In this document: in pieces, positions 18,140-27,434 of the stretch
Layout of the letters: every line of letters begins with the position of its first letter
How positions within the stretch are numbered: position 1 is the stretch's first letter
Assembly (NCBI RefSeq): GCF_001305575.3
Contig: NZ_CP012373.2
Location: forward strand, 2,428,261-2,492,260
Length of the DNA stretch: 64,000 nt
DNA from: Beggiatoa leptomitoformis
GTDB lineage: Bacteria; Pseudomonadota; Gammaproteobacteria; Beggiatoales; Beggiatoaceae
Reading direction: 5' to 3'
Notes under the pieces: model-generated
Seen by the model: only the letters and a program-made list of their open reading frames with translations
The model's database searches: none
What the model was told of the DNA's origin: nothing
Program-made: the position numbers and the translations under genes

Positions 18140-18802
18140 CTAAACGAGATGCCGTCCCCATTTATCAATAATAGCATCACGCAACTCATTTAAACGACTA
18201 TGAAAGAAATGGTCGGCTTCATCCATCCAATGTAGCTGTGGTTGATAAGATTGGCTACGCATCCACCGTAAAACATCATCAGGCACAATTACCTCATCTT
18301 GTCCCCCTTGAATAATCATCGTGGGGATATTGCTTAACTTCAAATTCTCAAAATTAAACCGTCCAACCGCAGGCGCGACCAACAATAGCCGTTTCGCACC
18401 TAATTCTTCATGGGCGCGTAAGGCAACATAACTACCAAAAGAAAATCCTGCAAGCCATAATTCTGTTGGCGCATATTCTGTTTTTAACCACTGCACAACC
18501 GCCCGCAAATCATCGGTTTCACCATCGCCATGATCATAAGTACCTGTACTTTTACCTACACCGCGAAAGTTAAACCGTACTACCCCCAATCCCATCGCAT
18601 TAAATGTACTAGCCAACATATAAACAACTTTATTTGTCATCGCCCCCCCCTGTACAGGGTTAGGATGACACACAACGATATACGGCGTATGACTTGGGTC
18701 TTGTGGATGCTTAGGACAGCTCATTTGCACTTCTAACTGACCTGCTGGCGCGGGGATTAATAATTGTTGGGGTTTACAATGATGATGAAGATGGTGTGTC
18801 AT
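18140..18802 (-). CDS. Alpha/beta hydrolase (serine hydrolase, DUF-type esterase-like)
   Basis: A protein of 220 residues with the alpha/beta-hydrolase layout. The oxyanion segment is VVCHPNPVQGGAM, RFNFRGVGKSTG follows, and the nucleophile elbow is GFSFGS. An acid region GGQDEVIVP and a final DEADHFFH supply Asp and His. It resembles the widespread cytoplasmic hydrolases annotated as alpha/beta fold or dienelactone-like, whose substrates are unknown. Its ATG overlaps the stop of the upstream ferredoxin gene by 4 bases (ATGA), so the two are co-translated. Confidence 0.82.
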   Translation of the reverse strand: MTHHLHHHCKPQQLLIPAPAGQLEVQMSCPKHPQDPSHTPYIVVCHPNPVQGGAMTNKVVYMLASTFNAMGLGVVRFNFRGVGKSTGTYDHGDGETDDLRAVVQWLKTEYAPTELWLAGFSFGSYVALRAHEELGAKRLLLVAPAVGRFNFENLKLSNIPTMIIQGGQDEVIVPDDVLRWMRSQSYQPQLHWMDEADHFFHSRLNELRDAIIDKWGRHLV

Positions 18803-19119
18803 ACAGATAATCTCAAGCGTTCAACAATACGTCCATTTTGCAAATGTTCTTCAATAATTTCATCTATATCTGAGCTATCAACAAAGGTGTACCACACACC
18901 TTGAGGATATATAACCAACACAGGGCCTAACTCACAACGGTCTAAACAGCCAGCCGCATTAACCCGTACATTTTCTTTGCCTGCAAGACCTAAGGTTTTT
19001 ACTTTCTGCTTCATATAATCACGCATAGCAGTTGCGTTATGATTCTGACAACACTCTTTACCCTGCTCACGTTGATTCGTACAGAAAAAAACATGGTAAC
19101 GAAAATAATCTTCACTCAT
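18799..19119 (-). CDS. Thioredoxin-like [2Fe-2S] ferredoxin
   Basis: A protein of 106 residues of the Shethna-type / NuoE-like [2Fe-2S] family. It begins YHVFFCTNQREQGKECC, with first ligand Cys13 and a second Cys at 24/25. The other pair is in NAAGCLDRCELGP, followed by VLVIYPQGVWY. Such proteins carry a [2Fe-2S] cluster in a thioredoxin fold; the partner is unknown. It overlaps the downstream hydrolase gene by 4 bases. Confidence 0.85.
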   Translation of the reverse strand: MSEDYFRYHVFFCTNQREQGKECCQNHNATAMRDYMKQKVKTLGLAGKENVRVNAAGCLDRCELGPVLVIYPQGVWYTFVDSSDIDEIIEEHLQNGRIVERLRLSV

Positions 19120-19162
19120 TATGTGAAATCCTTACAAAAAAATAGAAAATAACACAAAAATA

Positions 19163-19200
19163 AAGGCGCGCCAGTCTAATTTGCCTCACTAGCGCGCCTT
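19163..19200 (-). terminator. Terminator after the 397-residue outer-membrane-like gene
   Basis: A perfect 9-bp inverted repeat AAGGCGCGC (19163-19171) / GCGCGCCTT (19192-19200). Read on the minus strand it is followed by TATTTTTGTG. It separates the gene that ends at 19229 from the ferredoxin. Confidence 0.65.
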
Positions 19201-19228
19201 AATCAACCCATTTTAATGCGTAAATGGA

Positions 19229-20422
19229 TTAATTTAATCGATAAGAAATGCCAAACAGCAATGCTTTGTCAGTTTTATCATTACCATTATCATCGATGTC
19301 ATCATCAATTCTACGTAATTCAAGGGTTAAATCAGCACTTAACCGATTAGATAAATAATAACGGAGTGTAGAAGACAGTGTATTAGACACAATCTGGTCT
19401 GGTGGAGTATCGGTTGGTTTTAAATAATCCAATTCCCATTCATTTTCCCAGTCAATCGCATCTGTGATTTCATAAGTCAGACTCAGAACGTTACGAATTC
19501 TATGCCCTATATCACCACTCAGAATAGTGGAGTATTCCGCCCTCTCGATTAACTGCCATTGCAAACCGATAGGCAAACCATACTCGAATATCACATCTAA
19601 AGAGGGGTCAGAATCGCTACCATCATAGTTAGATGCAATATAACCAACCCCGCCTCTCACAACCCAACCATGTTTACGCTGATTAATCCGTTCATCGAAC
19701 AGAATTTCTTGAATACGAATAACGCCTAATGCACCAAGTGACTCGGTTTTTAAAACCCCGTCACGATGCAATACTTCTTCCATCGCTTCAACCCAGTATT
19801 TTTTGTACTCTTTCAAACTGTATTTGCTGATAAACTCGGATTCGCGATCAATCACACCCGCTAATTCCATGTAACCTTTTGTAGAGGGTTCACTGGCTAA
19901 TACCTTATATTTAACAAGGTCTTCAACAATACGAATGGCTTTAGCCAACGGGGTTGCATTGTAAATACGACCATAACCAACCCCAACGCCCAATTTTGCA
20001 AAAGGGTCATCTGCCTCATCTGAACCAAACAAACGACGATAGCCTAAGTCAGCAGAACCAAATCCAAATAATAAGCTGTTGTTATTAAAGTATTTATCCG
20101 CAGTCGTACTGGCAAAAACATCATAACCTTTTTCCGTGGAGGCATCACTTTCTTTACCACGACTAAAGTCTGTCCGAGCATCAGCAGCAACATTCCAAAC
20201 AAAAGGTAAGGTACTGTAAGTCATGTCATAAGAACCAGCGAATGTGCCGTTATAGCTGGTTTGGTCTTGATTACCGCTATTTAAGTTAAAACTACCACTT
20301 AAATAAGATTGTTGAAAAAAACTGTCTGGAGACACGTAATCCGTTAGCTCAATAGCGGAAGCAACAGAACTACTAATGAGTAGTGCAACCGTTGTCATCC
20401 GCGTAAAAGTTTTTATTTTCAT
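19229..20422 (-). CDS. Secreted, probably outer-membrane beta-barrel protein of unknown function
   Basis: A protein of 397 residues from the ATG at 20422, which has GAGAA upstream and opens a clear signal peptide (MKIKTFTRMTTVALLISSSVASA). A start 15 residues earlier at 20467 is possible but would bury the signal. The mature chain has many alternating hydrophobic/polar strands, for example SGSFNLNSGNQDQTSYNGTF and LLFGFGSADLGYRRLFG. It ends in ALLFGISYRLN, with aromatic and hydrophobic residues near the C-terminus as in outer-membrane proteins. This resembles DUF481-type barrels, but I could not assign a family with certainty. Confidence 0.7.
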   Translation of the reverse strand: MKIKTFTRMTTVALLISSSVASAIELTDYVSPDSFFQQSYLSGSFNLNSGNQDQTSYNGTFAGSYDMTYSTLPFVWNVAADARTDFSRGKESDASTEKGYDVFASTTADKYFNNNSLLFGFGSADLGYRRLFGSDEADDPFAKLGVGVGYGRIYNATPLAKAIRIVEDLVKYKVLASEPSTKGYMELAGVIDRESEFISKYSLKEYKKYWVEAMEEVLHRDGVLKTESLGALGVIRIQEILFDERINQRKHGWVVRGGVGYIASNYDGSDSDPSLDVIFEYGLPIGLQWQLIERAEYSTILSGDIGHRIRNVLSLTYEITDAIDWENEWELDYLKPTDTPPDQIVSNTLSSTLRYYLSNRLSADLTLELRRIDDDIDDNGNDKTDKALLFGISYRLN

Positions 20423-20891
20423 TAGTACATTCTCAAAAAAGTTCAGATAAAAAAGTAGATAGGTCATGTTTTTTTAGTATTCATCATGATATTACGCAAT
20501 AGTCGTCGCCCTACCATTCAGTCATTTATATTTATAATAAAGACAAATGCTTCCACTATTTAATCTCAGTTTTTAATAAATAGCTTATTAAATAATAAGT
20601 TAAAAATAAAAACACTAAAATATGCTTATTTATCATCATAGATACATTGGGCAATTATACCTGAGTTTTTAGCTTTCGTTTCTTTTAATTCGCTTAAATG
20701 TAATAATTCAAGATAAAACAATACATAATTTATATAAATTTTTATTTTTAGCTATTTCTTTGATAATTTCATTTTATATGCGTTTATATATCATATTTTT
20801 GGCATAAAAAAAGCTATCCAAATAGATAGCCTTTTTATTTTTAATAAAACTATTATTATATTTTTTAAGTGATTAAACAAACTATATTGTT
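20423..20891. other. AT-rich intergenic region
   Basis: About 470 bases, very AT-rich, between ubiH and the outer-membrane-like gene, both on the minus strand. It contains the ubiH terminator hairpin at 20804-20837. The remainder probably carries the promoter of the 19229-20422 gene. No coding frame or RNA gene is visible. Confidence 0.6.
20804..20837 (-). terminator. Terminator after ubiH
   Basis: The inverted repeat GCTATC / GATAGC around a 6-base loop is flanked by a run of A on one side and T on the other, so it could act on either strand. It lies 55 bases downstream of the ubiH stop on the minus strand. Confidence 0.75.
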
Positions 20892-22121
20892 TCACATGGT
20901 TAGCGGCATTCCCATTAATAAACGCGATGGATGCCCATTTAACCCCGTCATTTGCTGAATAACAATTTGTTTTAACAGTGGAATAGCATCAACCGTTAAG
21001 ATTCCTAAATTACGTGCAACTTGTAATGGGAAAAAATCATTAGAAAAAACTTTAACCATTTGATTAGTCAGTGTAGTTACACGATTTTGGTCGGGTTGTT
21101 GATACTGCTGGTAGCAGTCTAACGTCGTTATATCACCAATATCTACATTTCCTGCTTGCAATGTCTCAATAATGGCTTGTGCTAAACTGGCAACATCACG
21201 TAATCCTAAATTAAATCCTTGTCCTGCAATAGGATGTAAAGTATGTGCTGCATTACCGATAACGGTCAAACGTGGATAGTCGCTAGATTCAGTACGAACT
21301 AAACGCAATGGATATGCTACACGTTGCCCTGTGTGAATAAATTGCCCCGCCCGCCAACCAAAAGCCTGTTGTATTACCTGTAAAAAATCAGCATCGTTTA
21401 ACGCTAAAGCGCGCACGGTATCGTCACTACTAACCGTCCAAATTAACGAGCAATCTCTATTTTCTAAGGGTAATAAGGCTAAAGGGCCTGTTGGCGTAAA
21501 TCGTTCATAGGCGATATGATGATGCGCTTGTGACAAGGTAACATTGCAAGTAATCGCGGTTTGCCCATACGCAGACTCATGTGCTTCAATTCCTACATAA
21601 TCACGTATCTTAGACTGCCCACCCTCAGCAATGACTAGCAATCGAGTTTGTAAAAGCTGGGTTTGGGCTTGATGTTGTAGTTGTAATTCAATGTATTGTT
21701 CATTAAAACAGACCTGCGTAACCTGCGCGGGCGCGAAAACTGTCTGCGATGTTTGACTCACTGCTTGTTGTAATGCTTGGCTTAATTGTTTGGCACGAAT
21801 GGTATAACCTAGCGCAGGCAATTGGGCTGTTTTAGCATTTAGGCGCGTCATCCCAAAACCGCCCTGTTCGGAGACATGAATTTGTTGAATGGGTGTTATG
21901 GCGGGTGCAATGGTTTGCCAAACTTGTAACCCTTGTAAAATCCGTTGTGATGTATGTGTCAAGGCTAATACACGGTCATCATAATGAGATTTGCCTGATG
22001 TCGTTATCCATTCATTGGCTTCAACAAGTGCAATTTTTAAGGGCGTGTGGCGTAACGCACAGGCGAGGCTCGTCCCCACTAAACCACCGCCGATAATTAC
22101 TAAATCATATAAAGTTGTCAT
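20892..22121 (-). CDS. ubiH: UbiH-type FAD-dependent monooxygenase (ubiquinone synthesis)
   Basis: A protein of 409 residues of the UbiH/UbiF/VisC flavoprotein hydroxylases. It has the N-terminal FAD dinucleotide motif LVIIGGGLVGTSLACAL, the middle DYVGIEAHESAYGQ region and the second FAD motif TVIGNAAHTLHPIAGQGFN. These enzymes hydroxylate the ubiquinone ring precursor with O2 and NADPH. The central region ALGYTIRAKQLSQAL fits UbiH better than UbiF, but the subtype is not certain. A GGAGG ribosome site precedes the ATG. It is transcribed alone, divergent from the DUF2760 gene. Confidence 0.82.
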   Translation of the reverse strand: MTTLYDLVIIGGGLVGTSLACALRHTPLKIALVEANEWITTSGKSHYDDRVLALTHTSQRILQGLQVWQTIAPAITPIQQIHVSEQGGFGMTRLNAKTAQLPALGYTIRAKQLSQALQQAVSQTSQTVFAPAQVTQVCFNEQYIELQLQHQAQTQLLQTRLLVIAEGGQSKIRDYVGIEAHESAYGQTAITCNVTLSQAHHHIAYERFTPTGPLALLPLENRDCSLIWTVSSDDTVRALALNDADFLQVIQQAFGWRAGQFIHTGQRVAYPLRLVRTESSDYPRLTVIGNAAHTLHPIAGQGFNLGLRDVASLAQAIIETLQAGNVDIGDITTLDCYQQYQQPDQNRVTTLTNQMVKVFSNDFFPLQVARNLGILTVDAIPLLKQIVIQQMTGLNGHPSRLLMGMPLTM

Positions 22122-22349
22122 TACGCCTCCGTGATTTTTATCATAAAATTTGCCGTTTTCGAATATTTATTAACTTAATACTCAAATACGGTTTTACCCC
22201 ATTGTATCTTATATAAGTTATCTTTATCAGCACTAAAAAACTCAGCCGTTATGCCCCTCGACACTTTTTAAGCCTTCCCTAATTCACAGTATAATAAGCC
22301 CGATAACATGTTATAAAACTCCGTATAAACCACAAAACAGGGACAAGAA

Positions 22350-22892
22350 ATGGCTTCGTTTATTCATCGTTTATCGTTAGCTATCAAACTGTTTTTTCAA
22401 ACGGCTACTGATGATAAATTTGCGCAACAAGCACAACAGTTTTTAGTAAATCCCACTTTACCCACAGAACCCCCCCTGCAATCCGTTACACCGACGACAA
22501 TATTAAAAGAATCTAATCCCGATGCAGCACTGCAATTACTTGGACTACTGCAAGCAGACGCACGCTTTATTGATTTTATTGAGGAAAATATTGCTAACTA
22601 CTCCGATGCCGATATTGGTGCCGCTGCACGGGTGATTCATGAAGGCAGTCGTAAAGTCTTGCATAAATACTTCACAATTCAAGCCATTCGTCCAGAAAAT
22701 GAAGAAAGTCGCATTACTTTACAAGCAGGTTTCGATACCCGTCGTATGCGTTTAGTCGGAAATGTCGTTGGCAGTCCCCCTTTTACGGGAGAATTGATTC
22801 ATCGTGGGTGGGAAGTTAGTGCTGTCAATTTACCGAAAGTCATTGAAGGTCATGATTTAAATATTATCGTTCCTGCAGAGGTTGAATTATGA
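22350..22892 (+). CDS. DUF2760 protein paired with an Hsp70 homologue
   Basis: A protein of 180 residues with the DUF2760 signature: LQLLGLLQADARFIDFIEE, DADIGAAARVIHEGSRKVL and a beta-rich C-terminus with VVGSPPFTGELIHRGWEV. DUF2760 is regularly found directly before Hsp70 homologues of the type that follows here, and the function is unknown. Its stop overlaps the start of the Hsp70 gene by 4 bases (ATGA), which implies co-translation. AGGGA precedes the ATG. Confidence 0.8.
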   Translation: MASFIHRLSLAIKLFFQTATDDKFAQQAQQFLVNPTLPTEPPLQSVTPTTILKESNPDAALQLLGLLQADARFIDFIEENIANYSDADIGAAARVIHEGSRKVLHKYFTIQAIRPENEESRITLQAGFDTRRMRLVGNVVGSPPFTGELIHRGWEVSAVNLPKVIEGHDLNIIVPAEVEL

Positions 22893-24718
22893 ATCCGCGT
22901 TATGCTGTTGGTATCGATTTGGGAACAACGCACTGTATTATATCAGCGGTTGACTTGAGCCTGTCCGATGGTGAACAAGTGATTCAGCAGGTTTTAACCA
23001 TTCCGCAGCTAGTCAGTGCTGGAACGGTGGATAATCGCTCGATGTTGCCTTCTTTTATCTATCTTCCACATCCTGATGAAATGAATCCGCAGGAATTAAC
23101 CTTGCCTTGGAATGCACAAACAACCGTGATTACAGGAGAGTTTGCGCGACAATTAGGCATTACGACCCCCATTCGCCTTGTTTCTAGTGCGAAAAGCTGG
23201 TTATGTCATACAGGTGTAGATTGCCACGCCCCTTTTTTACCCCTAGATGCACCTGAAGAAGTCGCTAAATTTTCGCCTTTACAGGCTAGCGTACATTATC
23301 TTCAGTATTTGCGCCAAGTGTGGGATTTTACCCATCCTGATGCCCCTTTAGAGACACAAACCCTCACCATTACAATTCCAGCCTCTTTTGACCCCGCCGC
23401 GCGGGAATTAACCTCAGAAGCGACACAATTAGCAGGCATGAGTCATGCGGTCTTGTTAGAAGAACCGCAAGCGGCATTATATAACTGGATTCAAGCGACA
23501 CAAGGAGAATGGCGTAAACAGATTAAAGTTGGCGATATTATTCTTGTAGTTGACATGGGTGGCGGTACAACAGACTTTTCGTTAATTGCGGTGACAGAGA
23601 GCGAGGGAAACTTAGTTTTAAACCGCATTGCTGTTGGTGACCACATTTTACTAGGCGGGGATAACATGGACTTAGCCCTTGCCTACGTGTTAAAAGCGAA
23701 ATTGGCAACCGAAGGAAAAACTTTAGAAAACTGGCAAATTCAAGCCTTAATGCATGGCTGTCGAGTGGCAAAAGAACGTATTTTAGCGGATGCGAATTTA
23801 GACAATGTACCCGTGATTGTGCCGAGTCGTGGCTCACGTTTAATCGGCGGAACATTACGAACAGAATTAACCCGCGCCGAGGTAACACAAACCCTTATCA
23901 ATGGTTTTTTCCCTGAAGTTCCTGCTTCTGCACGTCCTGTTTCTCGTCCACGCGCCGCATTAACAACATTAGGCTTGCCGTATGCACAAGATGCAAGCGT
24001 TACACGACATTTAGCCAGTTTCTTAAGCCGCCAAACCCATGCAACGGCGGAATTAACAGGTTTTCCAACCCATGAGGCAGCCAGTTTTTTACATCCAACC
24101 GCCATTTTATTGAACGGTGGCGTATTTAAAGCAAATACACTGACAGAACGGTTGTTGCAGGTGTTAAATACATGGTTAGCAGGAGAAAATGCCGAGCCTG
24201 TGCGGGTTTTAACGGGTAGTGATTTAGATTTAGCGGTTGGACAGGGTGCTGCCTACTATAGCTATGTACGTCAAGGGCATGGCGTGCGGATTCGCGGTGG
24301 ATTGGCAAATGCGTATTATGTGGGAATTGAAGGTTCTATGCCCGCTGTGCCGGGATTAGAACCACCAATACAAGCATTATGTGTTGCTCCTTTTGGCATG
24401 GAAGAGGGAACAAGTGCAGACTTACCGCCTCAAGAATTTGGTTTAGTGGTAGGAGAAGCCGTGCGGTTTCGCTTTTTTGGTTCATCCGTGCGCCGTGAGG
24501 ATGCCGTTGGCACATTATTGGAAACATGGGGCGCGGAAGAGTTGCTTGAATTAGCTGAAATTGAAGCCAATTTACCTGCAGAAGGGCGCAAAACGGGTGA
24601 AGTTGTCCCTATCCGTTTAAGAGCGAGTGTTAATGAATTGGGTATCTTATGTTTAGAAGCCATGCCACGTACAGGGAATGAACGTTGGCAAGTAGAGTTA
24701 AGTATAAGAGAAAGGTAA
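22889..24718 (+). CDS. Hsp70-family protein (non-DnaK paralogue)
   Basis: A protein of 609 residues with the Hsp70 ATPase fold: phosphate 1 motif VGIDLGTTHCII, phosphate 2 motif VVDMGGGTTDFSL and the adenosine-side ILLNGGVF. It differs strongly from the true DnaK at 50212-52140. The C-terminal part after ~residue 480 is short and ends without the lid and EEVD/EEVK-type tail. Its client is unknown. It is coupled to DUF2760; the second Hsp70-like DUF3731 protein often found in this locus is absent here. Confidence 0.85.
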   Translation: MNPRYAVGIDLGTTHCIISAVDLSLSDGEQVIQQVLTIPQLVSAGTVDNRSMLPSFIYLPHPDEMNPQELTLPWNAQTTVITGEFARQLGITTPIRLVSSAKSWLCHTGVDCHAPFLPLDAPEEVAKFSPLQASVHYLQYLRQVWDFTHPDAPLETQTLTITIPASFDPAARELTSEATQLAGMSHAVLLEEPQAALYNWIQATQGEWRKQIKVGDIILVVDMGGGTTDFSLIAVTESEGNLVLNRIAVGDHILLGGDNMDLALAYVLKAKLATEGKTLENWQIQALMHGCRVAKERILADANLDNVPVIVPSRGSRLIGGTLRTELTRAEVTQTLINGFFPEVPASARPVSRPRAALTTLGLPYAQDASVTRHLASFLSRQTHATAELTGFPTHEAASFLHPTAILLNGGVFKANTLTERLLQVLNTWLAGENAEPVRVLTGSDLDLAVGQGAAYYSYVRQGHGVRIRGGLANAYYVGIEGSMPAVPGLEPPIQALCVAPFGMEEGTSADLPPQEFGLVVGEAVRFRFFGSSVRREDAVGTLLETWGAEELLELAEIEANLPAEGRKTGEVVPIRLRASVNELGILCLEAMPRTGNERWQVELSIRER

Positions 24719-24753
24719 AAATACGAAATTTTCTAAATTTTTTAGATAATCCC

Positions 24754-24774
24754 GACAGGTTTCTAAAACCTGTC
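24754..24774. terminator. Bidirectional terminator-like palindrome GACAGGTTT/AAACCTGTC
   Basis: A perfect 9-bp stem with a 3-base loop lies between the convergent Hsp70 and globin genes. The palindrome type (CTGACAGGTTT...AAACCTGTCAG) occurs as a dispersed element in many genomes. A related half, AAACCTGTCAAT, is near 25428-25439. Confidence 0.7.
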
Positions 24775-24783
24775 AGGTTGGCT

Positions 24784-25218
24784 TTAAACGACGCTAGAGG
24801 CTGCTTCAGCCCCTTTTTTCATTAAATCCGCCAGTGTTTTATACGTCACAGACCAAGCATCTATTATTTCAGGCGTGCAATCATCCCCTAAGCCCTGTTC
24901 AATAGTCGTTAACAGTGCGTTACCAAACACGATATAATCTTCCTCTTGTACGCCATAACCCACATGACGCACACCTAACCGTTCAACCACAGCAACCAAC
25001 GCATCTACTTTATCAATTGCATTAACAATAGTATCCATGATGTGAATAAAGCGCAGATTTTGCTCCGTCATGCTCCCTCTAAACATCTCTTGTAAACTAG
25101 GGTCGAGTTTGAACAAATTAGTATAAAATTGTTTGCCTAATGCCACTCCCTCTGTCGGCGTTGGGGAGAGTTTTTCCCAAGACTGACAAACTAATCGAAC
25201 ACATGATGCGTTTAACAT
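24784..25218 (-). CDS. Single-domain bacterial haemoglobin (VHb-like)
   Basis: A protein of 144 residues of the VHb/flavohaemoglobin globin type. The visible key residues are Y32 (B10 position, in QFYTNLF), Q53 (E7 position) and the proximal H85 (VRHVGYGV), with E and Y of the proximal network later in the chain. The length equals a stand-alone globin with no reductase domain. Such proteins bind O2 and can detoxify NO with a separate reductase. GGAGGAAAC precedes the ATG. The gene is transcribed alone; no FNR-type box could be confirmed. Confidence 0.9.
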   Translation of the reverse strand: MLNASCVRLVCQSWEKLSPTPTEGVALGKQFYTNLFKLDPSLQEMFRGSMTEQNLRFIHIMDTIVNAIDKVDALVAVVERLGVRHVGYGVQEEDYIVFGNALLTTIEQGLGDDCTPEIIDAWSVTYKTLADLMKKGAEAASSVV

Positions 25219-25565
25219 GTTTCCTCCTCAAAATGACTGCAACATTAACAAAACGAATCGCGTCACGTTTATTAAAAATATTTATCCCTACTTATTGTAT
25301 TTTATAATGTTAGCTCAAGTTTAAAACCCTTATTTCTCATAAGGGAAAGAAAAAGATTATCCTATTGAATCATAAATGGTTAAACTGTGCATAGAAAATG
25401 CTGTAGATTTTGACAGACCAAAAAACAAACCTGTCAATGAGGACGTTCCTGTATTTCTATATTGACTAACGTGAACGTTTTCGTTATTTTCCTGTATTGC
25501 TTTCGGAACTTATGGTGTACAAGAAAATGGGTTATAAACAATCACTAGGATCAGAGGTTAAGCCA
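25219..25565. other. Intergenic region, globin to cell-wall hydrolase gene
   Basis: About 347 bases between divergent genes. It holds a hairpin CCCTTAT / ATAAGGG (25327-25333 with 25339-25345) and an inverted pair TTGACAG / CTGTCAA (25410-25416, 25431-25437). AGAGG at 25551-25555 is the best ribosome site for the downstream gene. Promoters for both genes must lie here, but none can be fixed. Confidence 0.5.
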
Positions 25566-27434
25566 ATGAATGGTTTAAAAGTCAATTCAAAGGACTTGTT
25601 TAAAACACGTCATACGTTATCTGGTCGATTTGCCCAATGGTGGCGACAACATTTTCATGATCAACCAGAATTACCTATCTCCCTCGCAGGGTATGAATTT
25701 AGCCTTGAAAAGGGTGTCCGTAAACGTAAATTTAAACGCCCTAAGACCGCTATTTTAACGGTTAGCATGTTAGTTTCTATGGGATGGTGGCTAACGAGTA
25801 CAGGCGCGTTATACGAACCGAATAGTAGCATTCATCAATTCGCCAAGTCGTTACAAAATGACATTTTTTCAACAAAAACGCCAGAACACGCAACACCCAC
25901 CGATGAAGAAACCGCTCTACTCAATGAGCCAATACCCACCGAACTTGCTGATTTATTTATTCCCGCTTTGACCGTTTTACCCACTGATTGGGATTATCAA
26001 AATGCAGCACCCAGCACAGATGATGATGGTGAAGAGGAAGACACGCACAACTTAGAAATTGCAGAAGCCCCTGAATCGCCTTGGCTAGACTTGAATATCA
26101 GTGAAGGCGACACGCTATCAACAATTTTTGTGCGTTATCAACTCAATCGCGGTCAATTGCATGAAATTCTAGATTTAGGTGAGCAAGCAGGCAAACTCAA
26201 CGCTTTACAACCGGGGCAAGAAGTACGAATCCGCCGTGATGTTAATGGTAATGTTGAAGATTTAATTGTTGATTTAGATTTTAGCAGTGAGTTACATATT
26301 TCCCGAGGTGAAGAAGGCTTTACGAAAACCGTGATTAAACGCGATATTAATACTCAAGTGGTTTTTACACAGGGTTGTATCGGTAATAACACCTTGTTTG
26401 ATGCGGGTAAACAAGCAGGATTGTCCAATCGTCTGCTTTTACAATTGGTAAAACAGGTATTTCCTGAACAATTGAATGTTAAAGAAATTAAGCAAGGTGA
26501 TACGTTTAAAGTATTTTATACCCAATATGTTGCGGGGGAGTCCACCGAAGAAGGGGATATTCTCGCTGTTGAGTTTGTCACACAAGGAAAACCACTGTAC
26601 GCCGTCCGCCAACTCAGTCGCACAGGCGAAGCCGTTTATTACAAACCGACAAATGAAAGCGTTACACAATTTAGCGCGTTGTTACAACAATTAGGGGAAA
26701 AAACCTGTCACGGTAAATCCTCACAACTCGCTGCACAAACCACAGAAAGAAACACAACGATTAACAAAAAATCGCTAGTCTGGCAACGGGTTGCTAATAG
26801 TTCTGCATGGGCATTACAACAAGAGGATGAGAATAGCATTCTCAGTTGGTTCAAAGCGGGTGAACCGCTGATAAAACCTAAGCCTATTCCCGTTCCTAAA
26901 CAACCTTCATTGTTGACAGCAAAATTAAACCTGAATACCAATCAGCAACAAGCGAAAAAACAGGCTGAAGTAAAAGCAAATAATACCTATTTGTTAAAGC
27001 CTGCGACCGTTGCACCCAAAACACCTATTGTTGATAACTATGTAGAAAACTATCCAACTGGTGATTTACGCCTTAAAACAGCCCTAAAAAATGCACAAGG
27101 TTTATTGGGTACGCCTTATCGTTACGGCGGTACAACGCCTTCTGGATTTGATTGTAGTGGTTTTGTTTATTACAACTACCATAAAGTGGGCATTCGTGTT
27201 CCTCGTACAGCACATGAGCAGTATCAAAGCAGTCGTCCTGTGGGTAAGTCTAACTTGAAACCGGGGGATTTAGTCTTTTTCCGTGTCCGCAGTGGTAGCC
27301 GTGTTGACCACGTTGGCATTTACATGGGAGGGGATAAATTTATCCATGCAGAAGCGACTAATAAACCTGTTACGATTACCAGCTTAAGCGACAAATACTA
27401 CAGCCGTTATTTTATCGGTGGAGGACGCAACTAA
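25566..27434 (+). CDS. Membrane-anchored cell-wall hydrolase: MepM/OapA-like N-terminus joined to NlpC/P60
   Basis: A protein of 622 residues from the ATG at 25566, chosen because AGAGG lies 10 bases upstream; in-frame starts at 25497 (TTG), 25512 and 25527 are weaker. There is a transmembrane anchor at ~57-77. The middle has a LysM-like region (LNISEGDTLSTIFVRYQLN) and an OapA/Csd3-type region (TQGCIGNNTLFDAGKQAGLSN; INTQVVFT). The C-terminal ~115 residues are an NlpC/P60 peptidase with GFDCSGF (C530), VDHVGIY (H582) and FIHAEA (H594). It would cleave peptidoglycan stem peptides in the periplasm. MepM-type proteins with this N-terminus normally end in an M23 domain. The capA-like gene starts directly after the stop. 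Confidence 0.83.
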   Translation: MNGLKVNSKDLFKTRHTLSGRFAQWWRQHFHDQPELPISLAGYEFSLEKGVRKRKFKRPKTAILTVSMLVSMGWWLTSTGALYEPNSSIHQFAKSLQNDIFSTKTPEHATPTDEETALLNEPIPTELADLFIPALTVLPTDWDYQNAAPSTDDDGEEEDTHNLEIAEAPESPWLDLNISEGDTLSTIFVRYQLNRGQLHEILDLGEQAGKLNALQPGQEVRIRRDVNGNVEDLIVDLDFSSELHISRGEEGFTKTVIKRDINTQVVFTQGCIGNNTLFDAGKQAGLSNRLLLQLVKQVFPEQLNVKEIKQGDTFKVFYTQYVAGESTEEGDILAVEFVTQGKPLYAVRQLSRTGEAVYYKPTNESVTQFSALLQQLGEKTCHGKSSQLAAQTTERNTTINKKSLVWQRVANSSAWALQQEDENSILSWFKAGEPLIKPKPIPVPKQPSLLTAKLNLNTNQQQAKKQAEVKANNTYLLKPATVAPKTPIVDNYVENYPTGDLRLKTALKNAQGLLGTPYRYGGTTPSGFDCSGFVYYNYHKVGIRVPRTAHEQYQSSRPVGKSNLKPGDLVFFRVRSGSRVDHVGIYMGGDKFIHAEATNKPVTITSLSDKYYSRYFIGGGRN

